The translations under genes and the position numbers were made by a program. Below are positions 55,008 through 63,892 of a DNA stretch of 64,000 nt, piece by piece. The notes beneath the pieces were generated by a model. That model saw only the letters and a program-made list of their open reading frames with translations. It did no database searches and had not been told where the DNA came from. How positions within the stretch are numbered: position 1 is the first letter of the stretch; every line of letters starts with the position of its first letter. The stretch lies in assembly GCA_026708505.1 (NCBI GenBank), contig JAPOUU010000018.1, forward strand, positions 1-64,000, read 5' to 3'. This DNA is from Hyphomicrobiales bacterium (GTDB lineage Bacteria; Pseudomonadota; Alphaproteobacteria; JAPOUT01).

Positions 55008-56243
55008 GTGCGTTCGTGGGGATTTTCGACGTTTGACGACCTCTTGAAAAGGGGCGCGTCGCAGGGGGATCGATGCTTGCTGCGTGTCGACTTAAACGTT
55101 CCGATGGACGGCTCTCGCGTTCTGGACGCCACCCGCTTCGAACGCGTTGCCCCGACCATCAAGGAACTTCGTGCGGCGGGTTTTCGAATTGGACTGCTTT
55201 CGCATTTCGGCCGTCCGAAGGGGGAGGCGCGCGCGGACATGAGTCTCGAGCCGGTGGCAAAAGCGCTGGCCGGTCATCTTGGGCATCCGGTGGCATTCCT
55301 CGGCGATTGTGCCGGCGAGACGGGCGCGCAGGCGTTTTCAAAACTGTCGGCGGGTGATGTCGGCGTGTTCGAGAACACCCGTTTCCACAAGGGTGAAAGC
55401 GACAACGATTCCGCTTTCGCGCAGGCGCTTGCGGGCAATGGCGATGTCTATGTCAATGATGCGTTTTCCGCGAGTCATCGCGCCCATGCTTCAATAGTCG
55501 GATTGGCCGGGCTGCTCCCGTGTTATATGGGGCGCGCGATGATGGGGGAGTTGGAAAGTCTCGAGCGTTACCTCGGCGGCAGCCTGTCGCGTCCGGCGAT
55601 TGCATTGGTGGGCGGGGCAAAATTGACCGGCAAACTTTCGTTGCTGAAGGCGCTGGTTGAGCGTTTTGACGTATTGATACTGGGCGGGGGGATGGCGAAT
55701 CTGTTTCTGGCGGCACGGGGAATCGGTGTCGGGTCGTCTTTGTACGAGCCCGAGCGCATCGGGGATGCGAAGGCTTTGGAGTTGTCGGCGCAAGAGCGTG
55801 GATGTAAATTATTGCTGCCCCGCGATGTGATAGTCGCGCGTGAATGCGTTGCGCACACGCCGACGCGTTCGGTGGATTTGTCGGAGGATGCAGTTGGCGA
55901 TGATGAAAAGATTTTGGATGTCGGCGAGGAGTCTTTGCGCGTGATGGCCGGGCATTTTGAGACGGCTTCAACGTTTGTGTGGAACGGGCCTTTGGGCGTG
56001 TTCGAGGTTCCGCCGTTTGACCAGGGAGGCGAGGTTGCCGCGCGACATGTTGCAATGCTGACGAGGCTGGGCTCAATGGTTTCGGTTGCGGGCGGAGGCG
56101 AGACGGCGATGTTGCTGGAACAGGCCGGTGCAATGGAAGATTTTTCTTACGTGAGCGCAGGGGGCGGGGCGTTTTTGTGCTGGCTTGAGGGTAAAGGTTT
56201 GGCGGGGGTGGACGCGGCACGGGCCGCTTGTGCAATCAACTAA
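55008..56243 (+). CDS. pgk: Phosphoglycerate kinase
   Basis: A roughly 411-residue PGK making ATP from 1,3-bisphosphoglycerate. The substrate site LLRVDLNVPMDG, LLSHFGRPKG and the hinge/ATP part FVWNGPLGVFE and VAGGGETAMLL are intact. There is no ATG at the family start. GTG 55008, 4 bp after the gap stop, gives VRSWGFSTFDDLL and fits best; an ATG at 54972 inside gap is the alternative. Confidence 0.93.
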   Translation: MRSWGFSTFDDLLKRGASQGDRCLLRVDLNVPMDGSRVLDATRFERVAPTIKELRAAGFRIGLLSHFGRPKGEARADMSLEPVAKALAGHLGHPVAFLGDCAGETGAQAFSKLSAGDVGVFENTRFHKGESDNDSAFAQALAGNGDVYVNDAFSASHRAHASIVGLAGLLPCYMGRAMMGELESLERYLGGSLSRPAIALVGGAKLTGKLSLLKALVERFDVLILGGGMANLFLAARGIGVGSSLYEPERIGDAKALELSAQERGCKLLLPRDVIVARECVAHTPTRSVDLSEDAVGDDEKILDVGEESLRVMAGHFETASTFVWNGPLGVFEVPPFDQGGEVAARHVAMLTRLGSMVSVAGGGETAMLLEQAGAMEDFSYVSAGGGAFLCWLEGKGLAGVDAARAACAIN

Positions 56244-56268
56244 TCATAGGAGTAAAGGAGTAAAGAAT

Positions 56269-57288
56269 ATGTCTGAGATGGATGAAATAGCGCTGCGCAT
56301 GGTTGCGCGAGGCAAGGGGATATTGGCCGCGGATGAAAGCAGCGGCACGATTGCCAAGCGTTTTGCCTCGATAAAAGTTGACTCGACGGAAGAAAAGCGC
56401 CGGGAGTATCGGGAACTGTTGTTCCGGTCGAACGATGCGTTGCGGGAGTGCATATCGGGAGTGATATTGTTCGATGAGACGCTGCGCCAAAACGCCGGGG
56501 ACGGAACGCCGCTGGTTGACGTCATCCGCGGCACGGATGTTCTCGCCGGCATCAAGGTTGATCAAGGGCTCGTGCCCATCAAGGACGGCGACGTCGAAAC
56601 CGTCACCAACGGTTTGGAGGGTCTGCCGGACCGTCTCAAAGAATATCGAGAGCTGGGCGCAGTGTTTACAAAGTGGCGCGCCGTATTCCACATCGGCGAG
56701 TCAACGCCTTCGAAGGACGCAATAACCCGAAACGCCGACCTTCTTGCGAAATACGCGAAATGCTGCCAGCAGGCCGGACTGGTTCCCATCGTCGAGCCGG
56801 AAGTGCTGATGGAAGGCGACCACGACATCGAGAGTTGCAGCGATGCGAGCACTTCGGTTTTGCGCGAAGTTTTCGGAGCGCTCGGGCGCGAGGGCGTTCG
56901 TCTGGAGGCGACCGTGCTGAAGCCGAACATGGTGACGCCGGGGGACGCCTGCGCGCGCCGTGCCACGAGCGAGGAGATAGCCGAGAAGACTCTCGCCTGT
57001 TTTCATAACACGGTTCCCGCGGCCGTTCCGGGCATAGCGTTTTTGTCGGGCGGACAGAAGGATGTCGAGGCGACGGAAAACCTGAACGCCATTAACGCCC
57101 TTGCAAACGCTTCGGGCAAGGCGCCCTGGGCTTTGACCTTTTCGTTCGGACGCGCCCTTCAGGCCGGAGCGTTGCAGGCGTGGGGAGGCGAGGAAGCGAA
57201 CATTCCGGCGGCGCAGGCGGAGTTTCACAAGCGCGCGCAGATGAATTCGAAGGCTTCCGTCGGGGAGTGGTCGGCCTCGATAGAATGA
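56269..57288 (+). CDS. Fructose-bisphosphate aldolase, class I
   Basis: A 339-residue Schiff-base aldolase of the eukaryote-like class I type. GKGILAADESSGTIAKRF, FDETLRQNAGDGTPLVDVI, the lysine-bearing LEATVLKPNMVTPG and PAAVPGIAFLSGGQKDVEAT are characteristic. ATG 56269 follows AGGAGTAAAGGAG. It sits where many proteobacteria place a class II enzyme, after gap-pgk. The stop overlaps thiE by 4 bp. Confidence 0.93.
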   Translation: MSEMDEIALRMVARGKGILAADESSGTIAKRFASIKVDSTEEKRREYRELLFRSNDALRECISGVILFDETLRQNAGDGTPLVDVIRGTDVLAGIKVDQGLVPIKDGDVETVTNGLEGLPDRLKEYRELGAVFTKWRAVFHIGESTPSKDAITRNADLLAKYAKCCQQAGLVPIVEPEVLMEGDHDIESCSDASTSVLREVFGALGREGVRLEATVLKPNMVTPGDACARRATSEEIAEKTLACFHNTVPAAVPGIAFLSGGQKDVEATENLNAINALANASGKAPWALTFSFGRALQAGALQAWGGEEANIPAAQAEFHKRAQMNSKASVGEWSASIE

Positions 57289-57950
57289 GCGTACGCGCCC
57301 GCCGACGGTTCACAAAAAATGACGGCGGGTTGTACCTTCTCACGCCGCCGCGTGTTTGCTTGCAAACGTTTCCCGACGCCTTGTCCCGGGCGTTGGAGGC
57401 GGGAGGCGTTTCGTGCCTGCAGATTCGCCTGAAATTCTCCCAAGATGAATCCCGGGATTCCGGGCGCGTTTGGCGTGAATGCGTCGGGGTTCTTGCGCCC
57501 CTGGCCCGGCGCTACGGCGTTTCGGTTTTGCTGAACGACGATGCGCGTCTTGCCGGCGCGTTGGGAGCGGACGGCGTTCATATCGGGCAGCAGGACGACG
57601 GCATGGATGCAGCGCGTGCATCGGTGGGCGAGGGCATTGTCGGCGTGACCTGCCATGACTCCCCGGAGCTGGCGCACGCGGCACAGGCTTCGGGGGCGGA
57701 TTATGTTGCGTTTGGATCTTTTTTTGCGTCCCGCAACAAACCGGACGCGGTGCGCGCGCCTCTCGGGATTTTGTCGCACTGGCGCGAGAAGGGAAACATT
57801 CCCTGCGTTGCGATAGGGGGAATCACGGCGGGGAATGCGGCGGATTTGCTGCGTGCGGGCGCAGACTACCTAGCGGTGTGCGAGGGCGTATGGGGACACG
57901 CGGACGGGCCCGCGGCGGCGGTTGAAGAATTCGCGGTGCTGTTCGGTTAG
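57285..57950 (+). CDS. thiE: Thiamine phosphate synthase
   Basis: A 221-residue TIM-barrel enzyme joining HMP-PP and thiazole phosphate. YLLTPPRV at the N-terminus, VLLNDDARLAGALGADGVHI, GQQDDGMDAAR, GVTCHDSPELAHAA, DYVAFGSFF and VAIGGITAGNA match the family, with QIRLK as a slight variant of the usual QLRxK. ATG 57285 overlaps the fba stop. Its end overlaps the convergent autotransporter gene by 4 bp. Confidence 0.92.
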   Translation: MSVRARRRFTKNDGGLYLLTPPRVCLQTFPDALSRALEAGGVSCLQIRLKFSQDESRDSGRVWRECVGVLAPLARRYGVSVLLNDDARLAGALGADGVHIGQQDDGMDAARASVGEGIVGVTCHDSPELAHAAQASGADYVAFGSFFASRNKPDAVRAPLGILSHWREKGNIPCVAIGGITAGNAADLLRAGADYLAVCEGVWGHADGPAAAVEEFAVLFG

Positions 57951-60928
57951 AAGTCGTATTGCAAACCGAAATTGACCCGGTAGGATTCGATCTCGTCGCC
58001 TTGCGAGGTTTCGAAGTCGCCGAAGAGAATCGCGCCGTTCCCTTTCGATAAAAAATCAACGGGATAGTTGAATCCCATACCGAGATCGACGGCGACGTCT
58101 TCGATTTCATTGACGAAGGTTACGCCTGAAACATCGACGCTCGTCCTTCCGTCCAGGGGCACGCGCAGGTTGGCATCGGCGCGGAAGAACGCGCCTGCCG
58201 CCGATGCGCCGATGCGCCCGACGAGCGTGTTTCCGTCTTTGAGCGAAACGCTCTGCCCCGCGGGCGCTTCGAACCCATTAAAGCCGACGCGGCTCCATAT
58301 GAGTTGCACCTGCGGCGTCAGGGTGACGGTTTCGAATTCGAAGTTGTATCCGATTTCTTGCGCCGCGCTGAATGCTAGAGCGCTGTTTCCGGATGCGAGG
58401 GTTCTGTTTTCGGCGCGGAGGTTGTTGTCGAAGGTTGCGAATCGGGTTTGCATGTCGGCGTAGAAGTCCTTGTACTTCCATAGCGCGTTGAGAGAGGCCG
58501 TAACAGTGTCGGTTTCGATTTTTCCCTTGCCGGTGGTCGCGGCAAGGTTCGTTTTCGCCGAGCCTATCGTGATGTCCGCATCGAGATTGAGTGTTTGCAC
58601 AACGGGCATGTCCACGCCGAATCGCGCGCGTGAGTGCTCTATATCGAAGTCGGAGCCGAGCGTGGATCCGTTCGGCTCGAGACGGGTGTGCCTGGTTTCG
58701 ACTTTCCCCCAGAAGGTTCTGCGGTTTGCATCCGCCCATTTACGCGCACTGAAGCGCCGGAGCATGGAGGAGGGCTGTGCAAGCTGTGTGAGGATAGCGG
58801 GATAGGCTTCGTGATTCTGAAGGCTTGGAGCGAATCCGCTTTCGTTCAGCGACCATGATTTTGCCGTCGCGTCATAGACGAGTTCGTAGGCGAAGGCTCC
58901 GTGGGAGAAGTTATCGACGCTGAAAGCATCGGCGCGGGAGGCTCCCCGGACGGAGATGATATTGTTGATATCGGTTCCGGGATCAATGCGGCCGTTTGCC
59001 CGGATTTCGAGGCTGCCGGTTTCATTGCCGGTGATGTCTCCGGTGATGATGAAGTGTCCGGGATTATCGAGTTGGAGGTCGATTGCCAGATCTCCGCCGG
59101 CCTGGAAGTTGCCGTCCAGTGTCGTGTCGCCGGCGACTTCGAGCACGCCGCCGTCGGGAACGGCGAGGCTTGCATCGCTTGCAAGCCGCAGGGTTGCACC
59201 GCGGAGTCGCAGCCGCCCGGAGGTGAAAGAGACGGCGTCGAATTCTTCACCGGCCTGCATTGCCCCGGTGAGTTCCCAGAGGCCGTTTCCGGTTTTCTCG
59301 AGGGTGCTGAATCCGTTGAGGGTCGAGAGATCGAATCCGCCTGCGTGCGCCGGGAGCGATGGAGTTCCGTTCCCGCTTTGTCCGTGCAGCATCGGGTGGT
59401 ATTCGTTTTCCTGTGCGTTGACTGCATCGGCGAGTTCGAGGATTGCATCGCCGGATGCCGTGATAGCGTCCTCGATGCTGCTGCCGGGGCGCACAATGAG
59501 TCGTTGTGTTGTCCCGCCGCTCATGGAAATGCCGTCTCCGGAGTTGCTTTTGATTCGTCCGCCGACCTCAACGAGAATGTTTCCGGCTCCCCGGTGGTTG
59601 ATGTCGATGCCTGCGTTTTCGGCATGGATGTATTCGTTTGCCGTGACGAAGATGTCTCCGGTGCTACTGTCTTTGTACGCATGGATTCCCCTGTCTCCTG
59701 CGTGAATTTGTTCGTTTGTCGTGATGGAGATGTTTCCGCCGTTGATTTGGCGCGTGTGTATGGCGCTTTCAATGTTTGTTTGGATGCGTCCGTTTGCCGT
59801 AATGAAGATGGATTCATTGCTCTCGTGCTGCACGTATATTCCGTCTTTTTCCGCGGTGACGTCGTTTGCGATGATATTGACGGTGCTCGAGCCTTGCTGT
59901 CTAACGTTGATTCCGTCTTCTTGTGCCGCGGTTATGCGTCCGTAGGCTTCGATGTTGACGGCTTCTGCGGTGGGGTCGTTTATGACTTTAATGGCATGGT
60001 CGCTGTTGGCGGCAAGAGTCGCGTTTTTTTGGATGGTAATGTTGACGTCTCTTCCATAACCGTGTGCGTAGATGACGTTTTTCTCGGCGGCGAGGTTTCC
60101 ACCTTCCACCGTGACGTTGACGTCCTCCGAGTTACTGAGGGCATAAGCGTAGATTGCGCCGGCTCTTGCAGTGATGTTGTTGTTTGTTGTGACATTGTTG
60201 CTCCCTGAAGCGGCGTGTCGTGCCATGATGGCGGGAGCGATCGTGCTTGCACTGTTCATGTCCCCGCTGACGTAAATGTGCGAATTCGTTCCGTATTGGT
60301 TGTAGGTGTAGACGAGGTTTCCGGTGCGGTCCCCCTCGCTTGACGTGTCTCCGGCCACGGTTAGCGTTAAAGTTCCCGTTCCTGCGTGTTCCAGCCGGAC
60401 GGCGTGGCCGGCGGTGGTAATGATTCCATCGAAAAAGATTGCGGAGCGGCTTGTTCCGTTGATTGCGGCGGTCATGTTTGCGGATTCCCGCCGGGTTTTA
60501 ATCAGGATTCCATCGCGTCTGCCCGAGGCGTTTGTGTTGGTGGTGACGGTGACATCCCCGCTCCCCTGGTGGTCGAGGTGGATTCCGCGCAAGTTTCCCG
60601 TGATGGAGCCGCCGCCGTCCAGGTGGATGTTTGCGCCCGTGGAGTTCGTTGAGGTTGTAATAACCAGGCCGGAGCCTTGCTGTGTATGATGGGAGAATTC
60701 CTCTTCGTCCGTGATGGAGAAAATTCCATCATGCGTGCCGGAGATCATTTGCGTCGTATCGGTTTGCATGTTCGCCGGGCCCGTGCATGTGTAGGAACCG
60801 GCCGTTCCGGTGCATGTTCCCGCGAATGCGTCCGGGAGTGCCGCGCCGAGAAGGATGGGTGCGAAAGTTATGATTCCACGGGCTGTTTTGCGAAGGCGTC
60901 CGCCGCGCATGTTTTTGTTGGGGGTCAT
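57947..60928 (-). CDS. Autotransporter (type V secretion) with repeat-rich beta-helix passenger
   Basis: A 993-residue surface protein. ATG 60928 follows GGAGACA and gives a 36-residue signal peptide ending PDAFA; the longer frame from 60976 is less likely. The passenger consists of degenerate beta-helix repeats; between about residues 339 and 470 at least five units of 24-26 residues follow one another (pattern GI-x-h ... I-x-h-x-x-x-x-I). From about 720 the C-terminal beta-barrel begins (FWGKVETRHTRLE and alternating strands), ending in aromatic Phe (GLQYDF). Few cysteines, only near the N-terminus. The adhesin or other surface role is unknown. Confidence 0.88.
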   Translation of the reverse strand: MTPNKNMRGGRLRKTARGIITFAPILLGAALPDAFAGTCTGTAGSYTCTGPANMQTDTTQMISGTHDGIFSITDEEEFSHHTQQGSGLVITTSTNSTGANIHLDGGGSITGNLRGIHLDHQGSGDVTVTTNTNASGRRDGILIKTRRESANMTAAINGTSRSAIFFDGIITTAGHAVRLEHAGTGTLTLTVAGDTSSEGDRTGNLVYTYNQYGTNSHIYVSGDMNSASTIAPAIMARHAASGSNNVTTNNNITARAGAIYAYALSNSEDVNVTVEGGNLAAEKNVIYAHGYGRDVNITIQKNATLAANSDHAIKVINDPTAEAVNIEAYGRITAAQEDGINVRQQGSSTVNIIANDVTAEKDGIYVQHESNESIFITANGRIQTNIESAIHTRQINGGNISITTNEQIHAGDRGIHAYKDSSTGDIFVTANEYIHAENAGIDINHRGAGNILVEVGGRIKSNSGDGISMSGGTTQRLIVRPGSSIEDAITASGDAILELADAVNAQENEYHPMLHGQSGNGTPSLPAHAGGFDLSTLNGFSTLEKTGNGLWELTGAMQAGEEFDAVSFTSGRLRLRGATLRLASDASLAVPDGGVLEVAGDTTLDGNFQAGGDLAIDLQLDNPGHFIITGDITGNETGSLEIRANGRIDPGTDINNIISVRGASRADAFSVDNFSHGAFAYELVYDATAKSWSLNESGFAPSLQNHEAYPAILTQLAQPSSMLRRFSARKWADANRRTFWGKVETRHTRLEPNGSTLGSDFDIEHSRARFGVDMPVVQTLNLDADITIGSAKTNLAATTGKGKIETDTVTASLNALWKYKDFYADMQTRFATFDNNLRAENRTLASGNSALAFSAAQEIGYNFEFETVTLTPQVQLIWSRVGFNGFEAPAGQSVSLKDGNTLVGRIGASAAGAFFRADANLRVPLDGRTSVDVSGVTFVNEIEDVAVDLGMGFNYPVDFLSKGNGAILFGDFETSQGDEIESYRVNFGLQYDF

Positions 60929-61366
60929 GTTGTCTCCGTTTGAAATTGGTTCGATGGATGAACGAACGGACGACAATTGAGCGCTTAATTTTGGATGTTA
61001 TACGCACCCGGAAACTTAACGGGATGAAACTCCCCCTAGCGGGGCCGGGGAAAATAACCGCCGATTTTGCTTGTTTGTTTTTCTTAAAAGATTGGCAGGC
61101 GTCGCGAAACGCAACCATGCCGATCCGTAAAAAGCAAACAAGTAAAAAGACCGAGCAACCAACTTGAAAACTTTGACATGTTACTGATTTGATTCGCGCA
61201 GGACGCGCACTTGGACGAATTCCGCTACGACTCGCCCTGCCCGATTCGCATTTTCCGAAGAAAGCGAAAATGCGTCCGCAAAGAGGCTTGGCCCGCAAAT
61301 CCCGGCGGGGAAAGCCCGCTCCCCATATTCCCTAATTACAGGGAAAAGGGGACAACGTCAAGCCTT
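60929..61366. other. Intergenic region between the dehydrogenase and the autotransporter
   Basis: About 440 bp without a gene. It must contain the autotransporter promoter (minus strand). A 9-bp perfect stem (61247-61255 with 61266-61274, loop 10) and a smaller GC stem near 61305-61319 may help end the upstream transcript. No U-run is seen after them. Confidence 0.6.
61247..61274. terminator. Stem-loop with 9-bp arms downstream of the dehydrogenase gene
   Basis: cgcattttc (61247-61255) pairs exactly with gaaaatgcg (61266-61274) across a 10-base loop. It lies about 90 bp after the dehydrogenase stop on the minus-strand transcript. Intrinsic-terminator U-tract is missing, so termination is only possible. 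Confidence 0.4.
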
Positions 61367-63802
61367 TTAAGCCCGCAGCCTCTCGTTCTCGGGGTCAAAG
61401 GGCGATTCTTCCAGCACCGTAGCCTTGTGACGCTTGGAGAAAATCTCCACTTCCAGTTCGTTCCCGACGGTTTCGTTCCCCCGCTCGACCATGGCCAGTG
61501 CGAGGGATTTGCCCAGGCGCCATCCGTATCCCCCGCTTGTGCAGCGCCCGACCATCTTGTCCCCGGAGAAGACGGGCTCGCTTCCCCGTGTATCGGTGTC
61601 CTCAATGCCGTGCACTTCAAGGGTCGCGAAAGCATAGCGGAATCCGCGTTCTTTCCATGCCAGGAGGCCCTCCCTTCCAATGAAGGCGTTTTTGTCGAGG
61701 CGCACGAAACGGTCCAGTCCCGATTCCAATGCCGCATATTCGATGGACAGCTCGCGCGGAATCAGCCGGTAGGATTTTTCCAAACGCAGCGAGTTCATCG
61801 CACGAATTCCGAACGGGCGGATGTCGAATTCTTTTCCGGCTTCCATGAGCAGGTCAAAAATGTGGTTTTGCATTTCGATGGGATGGTGAAGCTCCCAGCC
61901 CAGTTCCCCGACGAAGTTAACACGCAGGGCGTTTGCGTTTGCAACGCCCACATCAATGCGCTTGCCGGACAGCCACGGGAACGCTTGTGTTGATAAATCC
62001 GCGTCGGTGACTTTGGCGAGAACGTCCCGGGAACGGGGCCCCGCCAGCACCAACACGCCTTGCTGCGTTGTGATTTTATTAAGTTGCACGCTTCCATCGG
62101 ACGGAAGCAGGCGCTCAAGGGTGTCGAAGTCGTGTCGTTCGAAGGCGCCGGCGGAGACGAGATAGAAGTTTTCCTCCCCGATTTTATAGACGGTGAATTC
62201 CGAGCGCACGCCCCCGTTGGTTGAGAGAAGATGGCACAACCCGAGCCGTCCGATTTTGCGCGGGATCCGGTTTGCGAGAATCGAATCAAGCCATCCCGCC
62301 GCTCCCGCGCCGGTGACTGTGAATTTGGAGAACGCCGACATATCGAGCAGCCCGACGTGTTCATGGACATGCTTGCATTCGTTTCCGACATGTTCGAAAT
62401 AGTTGGAGCGGCGGAAACTCCATTTGTCCTTAGCCTCAACGCCCTTGGGGGCGAACCAGTTGGGTCTTTCCCATCCGTAGACATGTCCGAACACGGCGCC
62501 GAGGTTTTTCATTCTGTCAAAACACGGCGTTTGCTTGAGCGGCCGCGCGGCGGCGCGCTCTTCGTCGGGGAAGTGAACGGTGTAGACGTTGCGATAGGCT
62601 TCCTCGTTTTTTTCGCGCAGATATCCGCGCGTTGCATACGGACCGAATCGCCTCGGGTCGACGTCCATCATATCGATGCTGGGTTCGCCTTCGGTGATCC
62701 ATTCGGCGAGCTGCCAGCCTGCGCCGGCCGCCGCCGTAACGCCGAAAGAGTGTCCTTCGTTGAGCCAAAAGTTTTTCAGGCCCCATGCCGGCCCGACGAT
62801 TGGAGCGCCGTCGGGCGTATAGGGAATGGCGCCGTTGTAAACTTTCTTGACGCCGAGTTCGCCGAAGATGGGCACGCGTTCGATTGCGCCTTCGATGTGG
62901 GGCTCGAGTCGTTCCAGGTCTCCCTGGAAGAGTTCGTATTCGGCCTCGTCGTCCGGCCCGTCGACATAGCAGCACGGGGCGCCGACCTCGTAGGGACCGA
63001 GGATGAGCCCGCCTGCTTCTTCGCGCATGTAGAAGGCGGCCTTGGTGTCGCGGAGGACGCCCATTTCGGGTTCGCCGTTTGCCTTGCGTTCCTGGAGCGC
63101 CGGATGGGCTTCGGTGACGATGTATTGGTGTTCAACGGGGATGACGGGGATGTCGAGTCCGACCATGGCACCGGTCTTGCGGGCGAAGTTGCCGGTGGCG
63201 GTAATGACGTGTTCGCAGGTGATGTCGCCGCCTTCGGTTCGGACGAGCCACTCGCCCGAGGGTTTTTGTTCAATGGCGCGCACGGGAGTGCCTCGGTGGA
63301 TTGTTGCGCCGTTTTCCCGTGCATAGTGGGCCATTGCCTGCGTGACCTCGTTGGGCTGGACGTATCCGTCTTTCGGGTGCCGGATGGCGCCGATGAGATC
63401 ATCGGTCGTACAAAGGGGCCAGAGTTCCTTGACCTGTTCGGGCGTGAGGACTTCGACTTCGACTCCGATGGTTTTTGCGATGCCGACATAGGCCATGAAT
63501 TCGTCCCATCTGTCCTGTTCGGCTGCAAGCCGGATGTTGGAGACAAGACGCAGTCCCGTGTCCATTCCGGTTTCTTCTTGAAGCTTCGGGTAGAGGTTGA
63601 GGGTGTATTTGTGGATTTGGCCGACGGAGTAACTCATATTGAAAAGCGGAAGGAGTCCCGCGGCGTGCCAGGTTGAGCCCGATGTCAGTTCTTTCCGCTC
63701 GAGGAGCACGATGTCGCTCCAGCCCTTTTTTGCGAGGTGGTACAGGGTTGCGACACCGATGACTCCGCCGCCGATGACGACGGCTCTGGCTTGTGTTTTC
63801 AT
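61367..63802 (-). CDS. Dimethylglycine/sarcosine dehydrogenase-type flavoprotein (FAD + GcvT domains)
   Basis: An 811-residue protein. FAD-binding GGGVIGVATLYHLAKKG at 11-27 and STWHAAGL with His46 as likely covalent flavin link, a DAO domain to about residue 390, an FAO_M-like linker, then a GcvT/aminomethyltransferase domain (FSKFTVTGAGAAGWLDSILA and on) that passes the methyl carbon to tetrahydrofolate. It oxidatively demethylates dimethylglycine, sarcosine or a related amine. Alone it cannot be assigned to one substrate. A betaine-type importer elsewhere in the window makes betaine catabolism plausible. Confidence 0.88.
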   Translation of the reverse strand: MKTQARAVVIGGGVIGVATLYHLAKKGWSDIVLLERKELTSGSTWHAAGLLPLFNMSYSVGQIHKYTLNLYPKLQEETGMDTGLRLVSNIRLAAEQDRWDEFMAYVGIAKTIGVEVEVLTPEQVKELWPLCTTDDLIGAIRHPKDGYVQPNEVTQAMAHYARENGATIHRGTPVRAIEQKPSGEWLVRTEGGDITCEHVITATGNFARKTGAMVGLDIPVIPVEHQYIVTEAHPALQERKANGEPEMGVLRDTKAAFYMREEAGGLILGPYEVGAPCCYVDGPDDEAEYELFQGDLERLEPHIEGAIERVPIFGELGVKKVYNGAIPYTPDGAPIVGPAWGLKNFWLNEGHSFGVTAAAGAGWQLAEWITEGEPSIDMMDVDPRRFGPYATRGYLREKNEEAYRNVYTVHFPDEERAAARPLKQTPCFDRMKNLGAVFGHVYGWERPNWFAPKGVEAKDKWSFRRSNYFEHVGNECKHVHEHVGLLDMSAFSKFTVTGAGAAGWLDSILANRIPRKIGRLGLCHLLSTNGGVRSEFTVYKIGEENFYLVSAGAFERHDFDTLERLLPSDGSVQLNKITTQQGVLVLAGPRSRDVLAKVTDADLSTQAFPWLSGKRIDVGVANANALRVNFVGELGWELHHPIEMQNHIFDLLMEAGKEFDIRPFGIRAMNSLRLEKSYRLIPRELSIEYAALESGLDRFVRLDKNAFIGREGLLAWKERGFRYAFATLEVHGIEDTDTRGSEPVFSGDKMVGRCTSGGYGWRLGKSLALAMVERGNETVGNELEVEIFSKRHKATVLEESPFDPENERLRA

Positions 63803-63892
63803 TGTTCTACTCCGTGATTTGTTCCGGACGAAATATATTAATATCGAAGTCTAGGATGTTGTCAAAACTTTTGTCGGTCGCCCGGCTCAAAT

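Noticed and set aside
58901-60208. A 435-codon + strand frame inside the autotransporter
   Set aside because: Antisense of the repeat-rich passenger; the Cys/Val/Asp-rich translation simply mirrors the repeats.
62231-63676. A 481-codon + strand frame inside the dehydrogenase
   Set aside because: Antisense shadow; the minus-strand protein has complete FAD and GcvT motifs.
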